Source: an uncultured Lachnospiraceae bacterium
GTDB taxonomy: Bacteria > Bacillota > Clostridia > Lachnospirales > Lachnospiraceae
Assembly (NCBI GenBank): GCA_910585555.1
Contig: CAJUFU010000089.1
Coordinates: forward strand, 1 to 7,055
Length of the DNA stretch: 7,055 bases
Direction: 5' to 3'
Positions 1 through 6,531 of this stretch are shown here, piece after piece; position 1 is the first letter of the stretch, and every line of letters begins with the position of its first letter. The translations under genes were made by a program, and so were the position numbers. Below the pieces are notes generated by a model that saw only the letters and a program-made list of their open reading frames with translations, did not search any database and had not been told where the DNA came from.

Positions 1-61
1 AATGGTCATAGACCGCCTGTGTTTGTGAGCAATAATCAATCACGTTATATATAAATAAATT
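1..61. other. AT-rich 3' flank of queA, nothing recognisable
   Basis: These bases follow the queA stop codon on the minus strand. The part next to the stop (about 42-61) is almost pure A and T, and the rest is of mixed composition. I see no open reading frame start with a ribosome binding site and no stable hairpin followed by a U-tract. Where the queA transcript ends therefore cannot be seen here; it may continue beyond the window. Confidence 0.4.
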
Positions 62-1117
62 TTACTGGATAAACATCGCATCCCCAAAACTAAAAAACCG
101 ATACCGCTCCTCTATGGCCTCCTGGTACGCCGCAAGCACCTGCTCTCTGCCGGCCAGGGCGCTGACCAACATCACAAGAGTGGATTCCGGCAGATGAAAA
201 TTAGTGATCAGGCAATCCAGCACCTTAAACTGATACCCCGGATAAATGAAAATCTCTGTGTTGCCGCAGCCCGGCTGTACTACGCCGTTTTCATCCGCCG
301 CACTCTCCACGGTACGACAGCTGGTAGTACCCACACAGATAATCCGGCCGCCGGATGCCTTTGCATGATTCATCTTATCCGCCGCCTCTTTGGTCACTTC
401 ATAATATTCAGAATGCATATGATGCTGCGACAGATTCTCCGCCTTCACAGGACGAAAAGTGCCAAGCCCTACATGAAGCGTTACATAGGCAGTCTCAACA
501 CCTTTTTCCACAATCTTATTCAACAGCTCGTCCGTAAAATGCAATCCAGCCGTGGGTGCTGCCGCAGAGCCTTCATATTTGGCATAAACGGTCTGATATC
601 GGTTTTTATCCTCCAGTTTGTGGGTGATATAAGGGGGCAGCGGCATCTCTCCCAGCCGGTCCAGAATCTGTTCAAAAATACCCTCATAGGTAAACTGAAT
701 CAGCCGGTTTCCCTCCTCCACAATCTCCAGTACTTCCGCCTGCAGACTTCCGTCCCCAAACACAAGCCTGGTGCCGGGCTTAGCCTTCTTACCCGGTTTT
801 ACAAGAGTTTCCCAGACATCCTTTTCCTTTCTTTTCAAAAGAAGCACCTCAATGGCGGCGCCTGTATCTGCCTTAACACCCATCAGCCTGGCTGGCAGTA
901 CTTTCGTGTTATTTAAGACCAGACAATCGCCTGGCCTTAAATAATCAATCACTTCTTTAAATACATGATGCTGCGTCCTGCCGGTTTCTTTATCCAGCAC
1001 AAGGAGTCTGGACGCTGAACGATCTTCCAGCGGATCCTGGGCAATCAACTCCTCCGGCAATTCAAAATAGAAATCACTTTTCTTAAGTTCTGTCATTTTC
1101 ACTGTGTCCATCCGCAT
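62..1117 (-). CDS. queA: S-adenosylmethionine:tRNA ribosyltransferase-isomerase (QueA)
   Basis: QueA transfers and isomerises the ribosyl moiety of S-adenosylmethionine onto 7-aminomethyl-7-deazaguanine (preQ1) in the wobble position of GUN-anticodon tRNAs (Tyr, His, Asp, Asn). The product is epoxyqueuosine, the penultimate step of queuosine synthesis in the cytosol. The 351-residue product carries the family's conserved blocks in order: LNNTKVLPARLMG (68-80), MPLPPYI (158-164), YEGSAAAPTAGLHFT (181-195), HVGLGTFRPV (215-224), HHMHSEYYEV (232-241), VGTTSCRTVES (262-272), TNFHLPESTL (305-314) and a C-terminal YRFFSFGDAMFI (339-350). It is full length with no lesion. The start is uncertain. The coordinates give the longest frame, but typical QueA proteins begin close to residue 8 (ATG at 1096, giving 344 residues), and a GGAGG at 1139-1143 is too far from either ATG. 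It lies 39 nt after the aminopeptidase gene and is probably cotranscribed with it. Confidence 0.96.
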   Translation of the reverse strand: MRMDTVKMTELKKSDFYFELPEELIAQDPLEDRSASRLLVLDKETGRTQHHVFKEVIDYLRPGDCLVLNNTKVLPARLMGVKADTGAAIEVLLLKRKEKDVWETLVKPGKKAKPGTRLVFGDGSLQAEVLEIVEEGNRLIQFTYEGIFEQILDRLGEMPLPPYITHKLEDKNRYQTVYAKYEGSAAAPTAGLHFTDELLNKIVEKGVETAYVTLHVGLGTFRPVKAENLSQHHMHSEYYEVTKEAADKMNHAKASGGRIICVGTTSCRTVESAADENGVVQPGCGNTEIFIYPGYQFKVLDCLITNFHLPESTLVMLVSALAGREQVLAAYQEAIEERYRFFSFGDAMFIQ

Positions 1118-1156
1118 CTTAACAGGTTGAAGGATATACCTCCGCTCTGTCAGCTT

Positions 1157-2578
1157 TTACATTTCAGCATTTTCAAGAAACGCCACATAACCGCGCTTGG
1201 TCTCATATACGTCTGCCTTGCTGGTCGCTTCCCAGGGTGCGTGCATATTTAACACCGCCACGCCGCTGTCAATCACATTCATCCCATAGAGCGCCAGTAT
1301 ATAAGCAATGGTTCCGCCGCCGCCCAAATCTACCTTACCCAGTTCTGCCGTCTGGAAGTTAATCTTCTCTTTCTCAAAGATTGCCCGGATATGCCCCAGA
1401 TACTCTGCATTGGCATCATTAGAACCGGACTTGCCGCGGGAACCGGTAAACTTATTAAATACCATACCGCCGCCCAGATAAGCCACATTCTTCTTATCGA
1501 AACTGGATGCATAGGCCGGATCAAAGGCACTGCTCACGTCGGAAGAAAGCATACAGGAGCGTGCCAGGCATCTGCGCAGATTCAGCTCGCTGTACTCTCC
1601 CATAAGGTTCATCACTTCCGCCACCGCATTTTCAAAAAACTTAGACTGCATTCCCGTAGCGCCAACGCTTCCGATTTCCTCTTTATCTACCAAGATACAG
1701 CAGGCTGTCCGTTTCGTCTCTTTCACTTCCAGCATGGCCTTAAAGGAAGAAAAAGCGCACACACGGTCATCCTGTCCATAAGCCAGAATCATGCTGCGGT
1801 CAAACCCGGCCTCTCTGGCTTTCCCCGCAGGCACTACTTCCAGTTCTGCTGATATGAAGTCCTCCTCTTCGATACCATAACTCTTTTCCAGGATGTCCAG
1901 AATCCCCTTCTTTACGGCATCTTTTTCCGCTTTCTCCTCTTCGTCCTCTGCCTTTTTCTTCTTATCAATGGTGAGGGGTTTATTTCCCACAATGATGTCC
2001 AGCGCCTCACCCTCGATTACCTTATTCGCCTTTTTCTCAAGCTGTTCCTGGGCCAGATGAATCAGCAGATCTGAGACAAAAAATACCGGGTCATCCTCAT
2101 TCTCACCCACATTCACTTCCACGGTCTGACCATCCTTCTTTACCACCACACCGTGGATTGCAAGCGGAATCGTCACCCACTGATACTTTTTCACACCGCC
2201 ATAATAATGGGTGTCCAAATAAGCAAAACCGCCCTCCTCATACATCGGATTCTGTTTCACATCCAGGCGCGGAGAATCAATATGGGCACCAAGAATATTC
2301 ATACCCTCTTCCATCTTCTTCTCGCCAATCTGGAAAAGCACGATAGATTTGTTCATCCACACCGCATAGACCTTGTCTCCGGGCTTTAATTCTTTACCAG
2401 CTTTGATAAGCTCTTCTAATTCCTGGTAGCCCGCACTTTCCACGGTATTGACTATCTGATCGATGCACTCTCTTTCTGTCTTACCGTTGTTTAAGAAATC
2501 CATATACTCTTTCGCAAAGCTGTCCACTTCCTCAAGCTGCTCTTCACTGTAAGTCTCCCATGTGTTTTTCTGTTCCAT
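1157..2578 (-). CDS. M18-family zinc aminopeptidase
   Basis: This is a cytosolic dinuclear-zinc aminopeptidase of peptidase family M18 (aspartyl aminopeptidase / yeast aminopeptidase I family), which removes N-terminal residues from peptides. At 473 residues it is normal length for the family. Candidate metal and catalytic residues sit in the expected motifs: GAHIDSP (H99, D101), GQDDR (D270/D271), DKEEIGS (E300, E301), SSDVSSAFDPAY (D347) and the late NMHAPWE (H446). A Lys/Glu-rich stretch at about 206-224 is probably a surface loop. There is no signal peptide or membrane segment. The start is well supported: AGGAGG at 2587-2592 sits 8 nt before the ATG. The gene begins 28 nt after the pheT stop with no terminator between, so it may share the pheST transcript. 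Substrate preference (acidic or hydrophobic N-terminal residues) cannot be read from the sequence, so no gene symbol is given. Confidence 0.93.
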   Translation of the reverse strand: MEQKNTWETYSEEQLEEVDSFAKEYMDFLNNGKTERECIDQIVNTVESAGYQELEELIKAGKELKPGDKVYAVWMNKSIVLFQIGEKKMEEGMNILGAHIDSPRLDVKQNPMYEEGGFAYLDTHYYGGVKKYQWVTIPLAIHGVVVKKDGQTVEVNVGENEDDPVFFVSDLLIHLAQEQLEKKANKVIEGEALDIIVGNKPLTIDKKKKAEDEEEKAEKDAVKKGILDILEKSYGIEEEDFISAELEVVPAGKAREAGFDRSMILAYGQDDRVCAFSSFKAMLEVKETKRTACCILVDKEEIGSVGATGMQSKFFENAVAEVMNLMGEYSELNLRRCLARSCMLSSDVSSAFDPAYASSFDKKNVAYLGGGMVFNKFTGSRGKSGSNDANAEYLGHIRAIFEKEKINFQTAELGKVDLGGGGTIAYILALYGMNVIDSGVAVLNMHAPWEATSKADVYETKRGYVAFLENAEM

Positions 2579-2605
2579 AACAACAACCTCCTGTTGATTT
2601 CCAAT

Positions 2606-5026
2606 CTAGCTTCTCAATTCGATTCCCATACTCTCCAGCCCATTGAGTATCTTCTTCATAGCGGCAGTCACGTCAGCTTCTTCCAGCGTTCTGTCTTTTG
2701 CCCGGAAAGTAATGGAATAAGCGATTGACTTATAACCTGCTTTGATCTGGTCGCCCTCATAGATATCAAAAAGCTTATAGTCCTCCAAAATCTTACCGCC
2801 TCTCTGGGCAATCACGGCTTCAATCTGACCCGCCATAATTTCCTTAGGCACCACCATGCTGATATCCCGAAGCACCGCAGGATATTTGGCAATCCCTTCG
2901 TATTTACGATCAAAGGTGGCAAAGGGAAGTATCGCCGGCATATCCAGAACCGCCACATAAGCCCTGGTCTTCATGTCGTAGTTATCACAAACCTCCGGGT
3001 GTACCTCCCCCAGATAGCCCACTAAGGTGTCCTCATAGAAAATATTGGCCTGTCTGCCCGGATGCAGATAGTTTCTACCTGCACCTGGGTCGTAGACTGC
3101 TTTCTTTCTCATGCCGATGCTGTCGAAGAACTCTTCCAGCACTCCTTTCATGGTAAAGAAATCGCAGTCGCCGTACATTCCCAGCGTAAACTGCATCCGC
3201 TCCTCAGGAAGCTCTGTCAGCGGCAGAGCCTTTGGCAGATAAATATTGCCCAACTCATAGAGCCTCACTTCCTTATTGCGCCTGTTATAGTTGGTGGCAA
3301 GACTTGTAAGCATACCATTTAAAGAGATGGTCCGCATAATGGAAAAATCCTCGCCCAGCGGATTGGCAATGGTGATTGCCTCTCTGACCGGATCGTCTGC
3401 ATCAAGCAACAGCTTATCAAACACCTTGGGGCTCTCAAAGGAATAGCACATCCCCTGAGAGAAACCACAATATTCCGCGATATCCCTCGCCTTCTGCTCT
3501 ATCCGTAACTTGAAGGGCAGTTTTCCTGTCGTAGCCTCGCCGGTAGGCAATGTGGTAGGAATCTTATCATATCCATAAAATCTCGCCACTTCTTCCGCAA
3601 TATCACACTGTCTTAAAATATCCTGCCGGAAAGTGGGCACTTTCAGACTATTGGAAGCCTCATTATATTCTACCTCAATCATCTTGAAGATTGCAAGCAT
3701 CTCCTCTTTAGATACCTGCGTGCCAAGCAGTTTATTATAGCTGTCCGGCTCAAATGGCAGCACCACTTCCTCTTTCATCTCACCGCACACATCCACCATG
3801 CCGCTCACCACTTCACCGCAGCCAAACTCTTCAATCAGCTGGCAGGCTCTGTTGATGGCGTCTGCCGCATTATGGGGGTCCAGTCCCTTCTCAAATTTAC
3901 CGGACGCATCTGTCCGCAGCCCCACACGCTTGGCGGACTTACGAATATTGGCGCCGTTAAAAGTAGCAGCCTCAAACAGTACCGTAGTTACCTCATCCGT
4001 AATCTTAGAATTCTCTCCGCCCATGATACCGGCAATGCCAACTTCCTTTTCGGCGTCACAGATCATCAATACCTCGGAATCTAGTGCCCGCTCCTGTCCG
4101 TCCAAGGTCTGGAACACATCCCCATCCTTGGCCCTGCGCACAATAATCTTATGTCCCGCAATGGTATGCAAGTCATAAGCGTGCATGGGCTGACCATACT
4201 CTTCCATTACATAGTTGGTGATATCCACCAGGTTATTGATTGGCCGGATTCCGCTGGCCGCAAGACGTCTCTGCATCCATTTGGGAGAAGGGCCGATTTT
4301 AATATTCTTACATACTCTGGCGCAATATCTTGGACAGAGTTCCTGGTCTAATACTTCCACACTGATATAGTCTTCCACCTTTTCATCATTGCCCTTCACA
4401 TTCACTTCCGGCAGGATAAAAGGCTTTCTGAAGGTAGCCGCGGCCTCCCTGGCAATACCGATCACACTATAACAGTCTACACGGTTTGAAGTCACTTCAT
4501 ACTCAAATACCGTATCTCTAAGCCCCAGCGCCTCCACCGCATCGGCTCCCACCGGCACATCCTTTTCAAAAATATAGATACCCATCTCCGGTGCTTCCGG
4601 ATACATATCCCGGCTGGACCCTAATTCTTCAATGGAACACATCATTCCGTTAGAAGGCACACCGCGCAGTTTCCCTGCTTTGATCTTAATGCCGTCCTCC
4701 GGCAATGGCCCTCCATCATGGCCTCCCGCCACTTTGCCGCCGTCTAAGACTACCGGCACCTTATCTCCCTCTTTTACATTGGGGGCACCTGTAACAATCT
4801 GAATGACTTCATCGCCGATGTTAACCTGGCAGACGATCAATTTATCCGCGTCAGGATGTCTTTCTATCTTCTCAATCTGACCTACCACAATCTTCTCTAA
4901 ATTCTTGTCCAGTCTTGTATACCCTTCAACCTTGGTGCCGGAGAGCGTCATTGCATCCATATATTCCTGATCTGTGCAGTCCAGTTCCGGCACATAAGCT
5001 TTGATCCATGATAATGCTGTATTCAT
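2606..5026 (-). CDS. pheT: Phenylalanyl-tRNA synthetase beta subunit (PheT)
   Basis: This is the beta subunit of the class IIc phenylalanyl-tRNA synthetase, which forms an (alpha-beta)2 tetramer with PheS. It binds tRNA-Phe and hydrolyses mischarged Tyr-tRNA-Phe. At 806 residues it is the usual full-length bacterial form. Domains in order: an EMAP-II-like OB-fold tRNA-binding domain (about 40-155, with HPDADKL at 57-63 and VTGAPNV at 78-84); the B3/B4 editing region (about 210-395, with GQPMHAYDL at 278-286 and GIMGGENSKI at 333-342); a B5 domain (about 410-490, with VPTFRQDI at 463-470 and EVARFYGYDKIP at 479-490); a degenerate synthetase-like core (about 500-700); and a C-terminal ferredoxin-fold anticodon-binding domain (about 713-806, with KYPAVLRDIS at 714-723). 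AAAGGA at 5036-5041 lies 9 nt before the ATG. It follows pheS after an unusually long 119-nt gap. Confidence 0.98.
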   Translation of the reverse strand: MNTALSWIKAYVPELDCTDQEYMDAMTLSGTKVEGYTRLDKNLEKIVVGQIEKIERHPDADKLIVCQVNIGDEVIQIVTGAPNVKEGDKVPVVLDGGKVAGGHDGGPLPEDGIKIKAGKLRGVPSNGMMCSIEELGSSRDMYPEAPEMGIYIFEKDVPVGADAVEALGLRDTVFEYEVTSNRVDCYSVIGIAREAAATFRKPFILPEVNVKGNDEKVEDYISVEVLDQELCPRYCARVCKNIKIGPSPKWMQRRLAASGIRPINNLVDITNYVMEEYGQPMHAYDLHTIAGHKIIVRRAKDGDVFQTLDGQERALDSEVLMICDAEKEVGIAGIMGGENSKITDEVTTVLFEAATFNGANIRKSAKRVGLRTDASGKFEKGLDPHNAADAINRACQLIEEFGCGEVVSGMVDVCGEMKEEVVLPFEPDSYNKLLGTQVSKEEMLAIFKMIEVEYNEASNSLKVPTFRQDILRQCDIAEEVARFYGYDKIPTTLPTGEATTGKLPFKLRIEQKARDIAEYCGFSQGMCYSFESPKVFDKLLLDADDPVREAITIANPLGEDFSIMRTISLNGMLTSLATNYNRRNKEVRLYELGNIYLPKALPLTELPEERMQFTLGMYGDCDFFTMKGVLEEFFDSIGMRKKAVYDPGAGRNYLHPGRQANIFYEDTLVGYLGEVHPEVCDNYDMKTRAYVAVLDMPAILPFATFDRKYEGIAKYPAVLRDISMVVPKEIMAGQIEAVIAQRGGKILEDYKLFDIYEGDQIKAGYKSIAYSITFRAKDRTLEEADVTAAMKKILNGLESMGIELRS

Positions 5027-5120
5027 CCTTTTATGTCCTTTCTTTTCTTCCTAACAAATTGCTTTCTGTTACATCCTTACATATAATAAATCTATGATTT
5101 TATCCGATTCTTAGCATGAT

Positions 5121-5140
5121 GGTTCCGTCCTTCCAGAACC
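5121..5140 (-). other. RNA hairpin in the pheS-pheT gap
   Basis: Read on the minus strand, GGUUCUG pairs with CGGAACC across a six-base GAAGGA loop. This gives a 7-bp stem including one G-U pair, starting 5 nt after the pheS stop codon. No run of U follows, so it is not a standard intrinsic terminator. It could protect the pheS 3' end, guide mRNA processing, or have no role. The pairing is visible in the sequence; any function is inference. Confidence 0.45.
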
Positions 5141-5145
5141 TTCTC

Positions 5146-6165
5146 CTAAAACTGCTTTAAGAAACGGATATCGTTCTCATACAATAGCCGCATATCGTCA
5201 ATCTCATATTTCAACAGTGCAATACGTTCCAGACCTACACCGAACGCAAAGCCTGTATACTGTTTGGGGTCAATGCCGCTCATCTCCAGCACATGGGGAT
5301 GTACCATACCGCAGCCTAATATTTCAATCCAGCCCTCACCCTTGCAGAACCGACAACCCTTCCCGCCGCATTTAAAGCAGGTCACGTCCATCTCCGCACT
5401 GGGTTCCGTGAACGGGAAATGATGGGGTCTGAACTTCACCCTGGTGTCCTCTCCGAACAATTCCCTTGCAAACTCCTCCAGTGTTCCCTTTAAATCTGCA
5501 AAGGTGATGTTCTTGTCGATGACCAGCCCCTCAATCTGATGGAAAGAAGGGGAATGGGTTGCATCCACTTCATCAGAACGGAACACTCTTCCCGGCGCAA
5601 TCATACGAATCGGCAATTTGCCTTTCTCCATCTCATGTACCTGGGTAGAAGATGTCTGCGTTCTAAGCAGAATATCTCCTGTGATATAGAAAGTATCCTG
5701 CTCATCTTTAGCCGGATGATCTGCCGGAATATTGAGGGCCTCAAAATTATAATAGTCCTTCTCCACATCAGGGCCTTCCACCACCTCATATCCCATGCCG
5801 ATAAAGATTCTCTCCACTTCCTCCAAGGCGATGGTATTGGGATGCCTGTGCCCTACATTATTCTTCTTCGCCGGCAGGGTCACATCGATGACTTCCTTTT
5901 TCATCTTTGCTTCGCGGACCATCTTTTCCATCTTCTTGACAGACTCATCCAATACTCTTTCAATCTCTTCCCTGGTCTCGTTGACAAGCCGTCCGACCTT
6001 TGGGCGGTCTTCCGGTGCTACATCTTTCATGCCTTTCAAGACTGCTGTCAGCTCACCCTTCTTTCCAAGATAATTGACTTTTACTTCGTTGAGTTTTTCC
6101 AGAGCGTCACTGGCCTCTATCTGCCGCAGCGCCTCCGCTTTGATTTGTTCTAACTTCTCCTTCAT
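5146..6165 (-). CDS. pheS: Phenylalanyl-tRNA synthetase alpha subunit (PheS)
   Basis: This is the catalytic alpha subunit of phenylalanyl-tRNA synthetase. It activates phenylalanine with ATP and, together with PheT, charges tRNA-Phe. The 339-residue product has an N-terminal coiled-coil arm (about 1-90) and a class II synthetase core. The core shows the motif 1 region (HPNTIALEEVERIF, 108-121), motif 2 (GRVFRSDEVDATHSPSFHQ, 192-210, with R193 and R196) and motif 3 (GVGLERIALLKY, 309-320). A307 in GFAFG corresponds to the amino-acid pocket alanine known in E. coli PheS (Ala294). A tandem CxxCxGxG segment (C263, C266, C271, C274) looks like a small zinc site. I chose the ATG at 6165 rather than an in-frame ATG at 6183. 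AGGAG at 6173-6177 sits 7 nt before 6165, and the upstream ATG would place this ribosome binding site inside the coding region. It is first in the operon, behind a T-box leader. Confidence 0.98.
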   Translation of the reverse strand: MKEKLEQIKAEALRQIEASDALEKLNEVKVNYLGKKGELTAVLKGMKDVAPEDRPKVGRLVNETREEIERVLDESVKKMEKMVREAKMKKEVIDVTLPAKKNNVGHRHPNTIALEEVERIFIGMGYEVVEGPDVEKDYYNFEALNIPADHPAKDEQDTFYITGDILLRTQTSSTQVHEMEKGKLPIRMIAPGRVFRSDEVDATHSPSFHQIEGLVIDKNITFADLKGTLEEFARELFGEDTRVKFRPHHFPFTEPSAEMDVTCFKCGGKGCRFCKGEGWIEILGCGMVHPHVLEMSGIDPKQYTGFAFGVGLERIALLKYEIDDMRLLYENDIRFLKQF

Positions 6166-6172
6166 TGCTGCT

Positions 6173-6177
6173 CTCCT
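6173..6177 (-). promoter_or_regulatory. Ribosome binding site that fixes the pheS start
   Basis: AGGAG on the minus strand is spaced 7 nt from the ATG at 6163-6165. An alternative in-frame ATG at 6181-6183 has only an A-rich stretch (AAAAAGAAGA) upstream and no strong Shine-Dalgarno match. The 339-residue form is therefore preferred. Confidence 0.85.
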
Positions 6178-6219
6178 TTTCATTGTTGAATCTTCTTTTT
6201 CTGACTCTGCTTATGCGCG

Positions 6220-6249
6220 AAAAATCCCATGTGTTATAAACACATGGGA
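6220..6249 (-). terminator. T-box intrinsic terminator before pheS
   Basis: On the minus strand, UCCCAUGUGU (6249-6240) pairs perfectly with ACACAUGGGA (6234-6225) around the five-base loop UAUAA. Five U residues follow at 6224-6220. This 10-bp stem with U-tract is a classic factor-independent terminator. Its 5' arm overlaps the bases needed for the antiterminator (UCGUCCCA, 6252-6245), so the two structures exclude each other, as expected for transcriptional T-box control. Confidence 0.93.
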
Positions 6250-6275
6250 CGAATTGTATCCGCGGTACCACCCAG
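6245..6275 (-). promoter_or_regulatory. T-box antiterminator element
   Basis: The hallmark T-box sequence UGGGUGGUACCGCGG occupies 6274-6260 on the minus strand. In the antiterminator, UGGG pairs with CCCA (6248-6245) and GCGG pairs with UCGU (6252-6249, with two G-U pairs). This leaves UGGUACC as the 7-nt bulge, whose UGGU would pair with the ACCA end of uncharged tRNA. This is the established family architecture, and all its parts are visible here. Confidence 0.93.
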
Positions 6276-6279
6276 GTTC

Positions 6280-6316
6280 CTGTTGTTTTATGATATAGCT
6301 TGCGCTTTAACAACAG
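6280..6316 (-). promoter_or_regulatory. T-box Stem III
   Basis: CUGUUGUU (6316-6309) pairs with AACAACAG (6287-6280), an 8-bp perfect stem just before the antiterminator, which is the usual place for Stem III. The enclosed loop itself contains a small AGC-GCAA-GCU hairpin. Confidence 0.7.
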
Positions 6317-6502
6317 ACGCTTCATTTGGCGTAACGTGCCTAAACGTCCTGCACTACTTCTTGGTTCGCACAGGCGGCTCCGGTGGGAAATTCGAAATAT
6401 CATCTGAACCGAAGGGAACTTTCAGCCGGTGATTCCCTCTCTCTTGCGGAAAATAATATTCTACTGGCACCTTCTTAGCCTTTTTCTTTTAAACTACTTG
6501 CT

Positions 6503-6531
6503 ATTTTAGTGTCTTTCTTTTGACTTGTCAA
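6503..6531 (-). promoter_or_regulatory. Sigma-A promoter of the pheS T-box operon
   Basis: On the minus strand a perfect -35 box TTGACA (6531-6526) is followed by exactly 17 nt and a -10 box TAAAAT (6508-6503), one base from consensus. Transcription would begin near 6495-6497, about 15 nt before the base of T-box Stem I. The promoter lies within the 3' end of the upstream membrane-protein gene, and the first three bases of the -10 box are that gene's TAA stop codon. Confidence 0.9.

Larger units (their letters stand above)
6220..6497 (-). promoter_or_regulatory. T-box riboswitch leader specific for tRNA-Phe
   Basis: This leader senses uncharged tRNA-Phe and permits transcription of pheST when charging is low. 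Stem I spans 6480-6376 and closes with GGCU/AGCC and GGUG/CACC. Between those two helices is a purine-rich internal loop like the GA (kink-turn) motif. The Specifier Loop has AGUA (6465-6462) on its 5' side and GAAU followed by UUC (6389-6387) on its 3' side; UUC is a phenylalanine codon. Above it are an 8-bp helix (AAUAUUAU with AUGAUAUU), a CCG/CGG helix, an AGAGAG bulge and a GGGAA/UUCCC helix capped by a loop containing GCUG (6426-6423), the GNUG motif. Stem III, the antiterminator and the terminator follow. One small departure is that the base after the specifier is C rather than the common purine. The 5' end is estimated from the promoter position. Confidence 0.95.

Noticed and set aside
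28..46. GTGA...TCAC inverted repeat after queA as a possible terminator
   Set aside because: It has only four base pairs around an 11-nt loop and no following U-tract on the relevant strand, so it is too weak to call.
194..916. 240-codon plus-strand open frame opposite queA
   Set aside because: It is fully antisense to a clear queA, has no recognisable protein features, and its composition is what the mirrored codons of queA would give.
1391..1852. 153-codon plus-strand open frame opposite the aminopeptidase
   Set aside because: It is a shadow of a conserved gene, with no known motif or credible ribosome binding site noticed.
5083..5115. Possible second promoter for pheT (TAAAAT or TATTAT in the AT-rich spacer)
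   Set aside because: No acceptable -35 box lies 16-18 nt upstream. Such -10-like strings are expected by chance in AT-rich DNA.
5539..6153. 204-codon plus-strand open frame opposite pheS
   Set aside because: It is antisense to a conserved pheS, with low-complexity hydrophobic and His-rich translation and no domain I recognise.
6181..6183. Upstream in-frame ATG for pheS
   Set aside because: It would add six residues (MKRRAA) and put the AGGAG ribosome binding site inside the gene. The ATG at 6165 has ideal spacing and matches the family's N-terminus.
6107..6403. 98-codon minus-strand open frame spanning the T-box leader into pheS
   Set aside because: It runs through the structured RNA leader, overlaps pheS out of frame, and its start lies in the Stem I distal region. 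It is best explained as chance within a riboswitch.
6229..6432. 67-codon plus-strand open frame over the T-box
   Set aside because: It is antisense to the T-box, whose conserved bases explain the sequence. There is no domain or supporting promoter.
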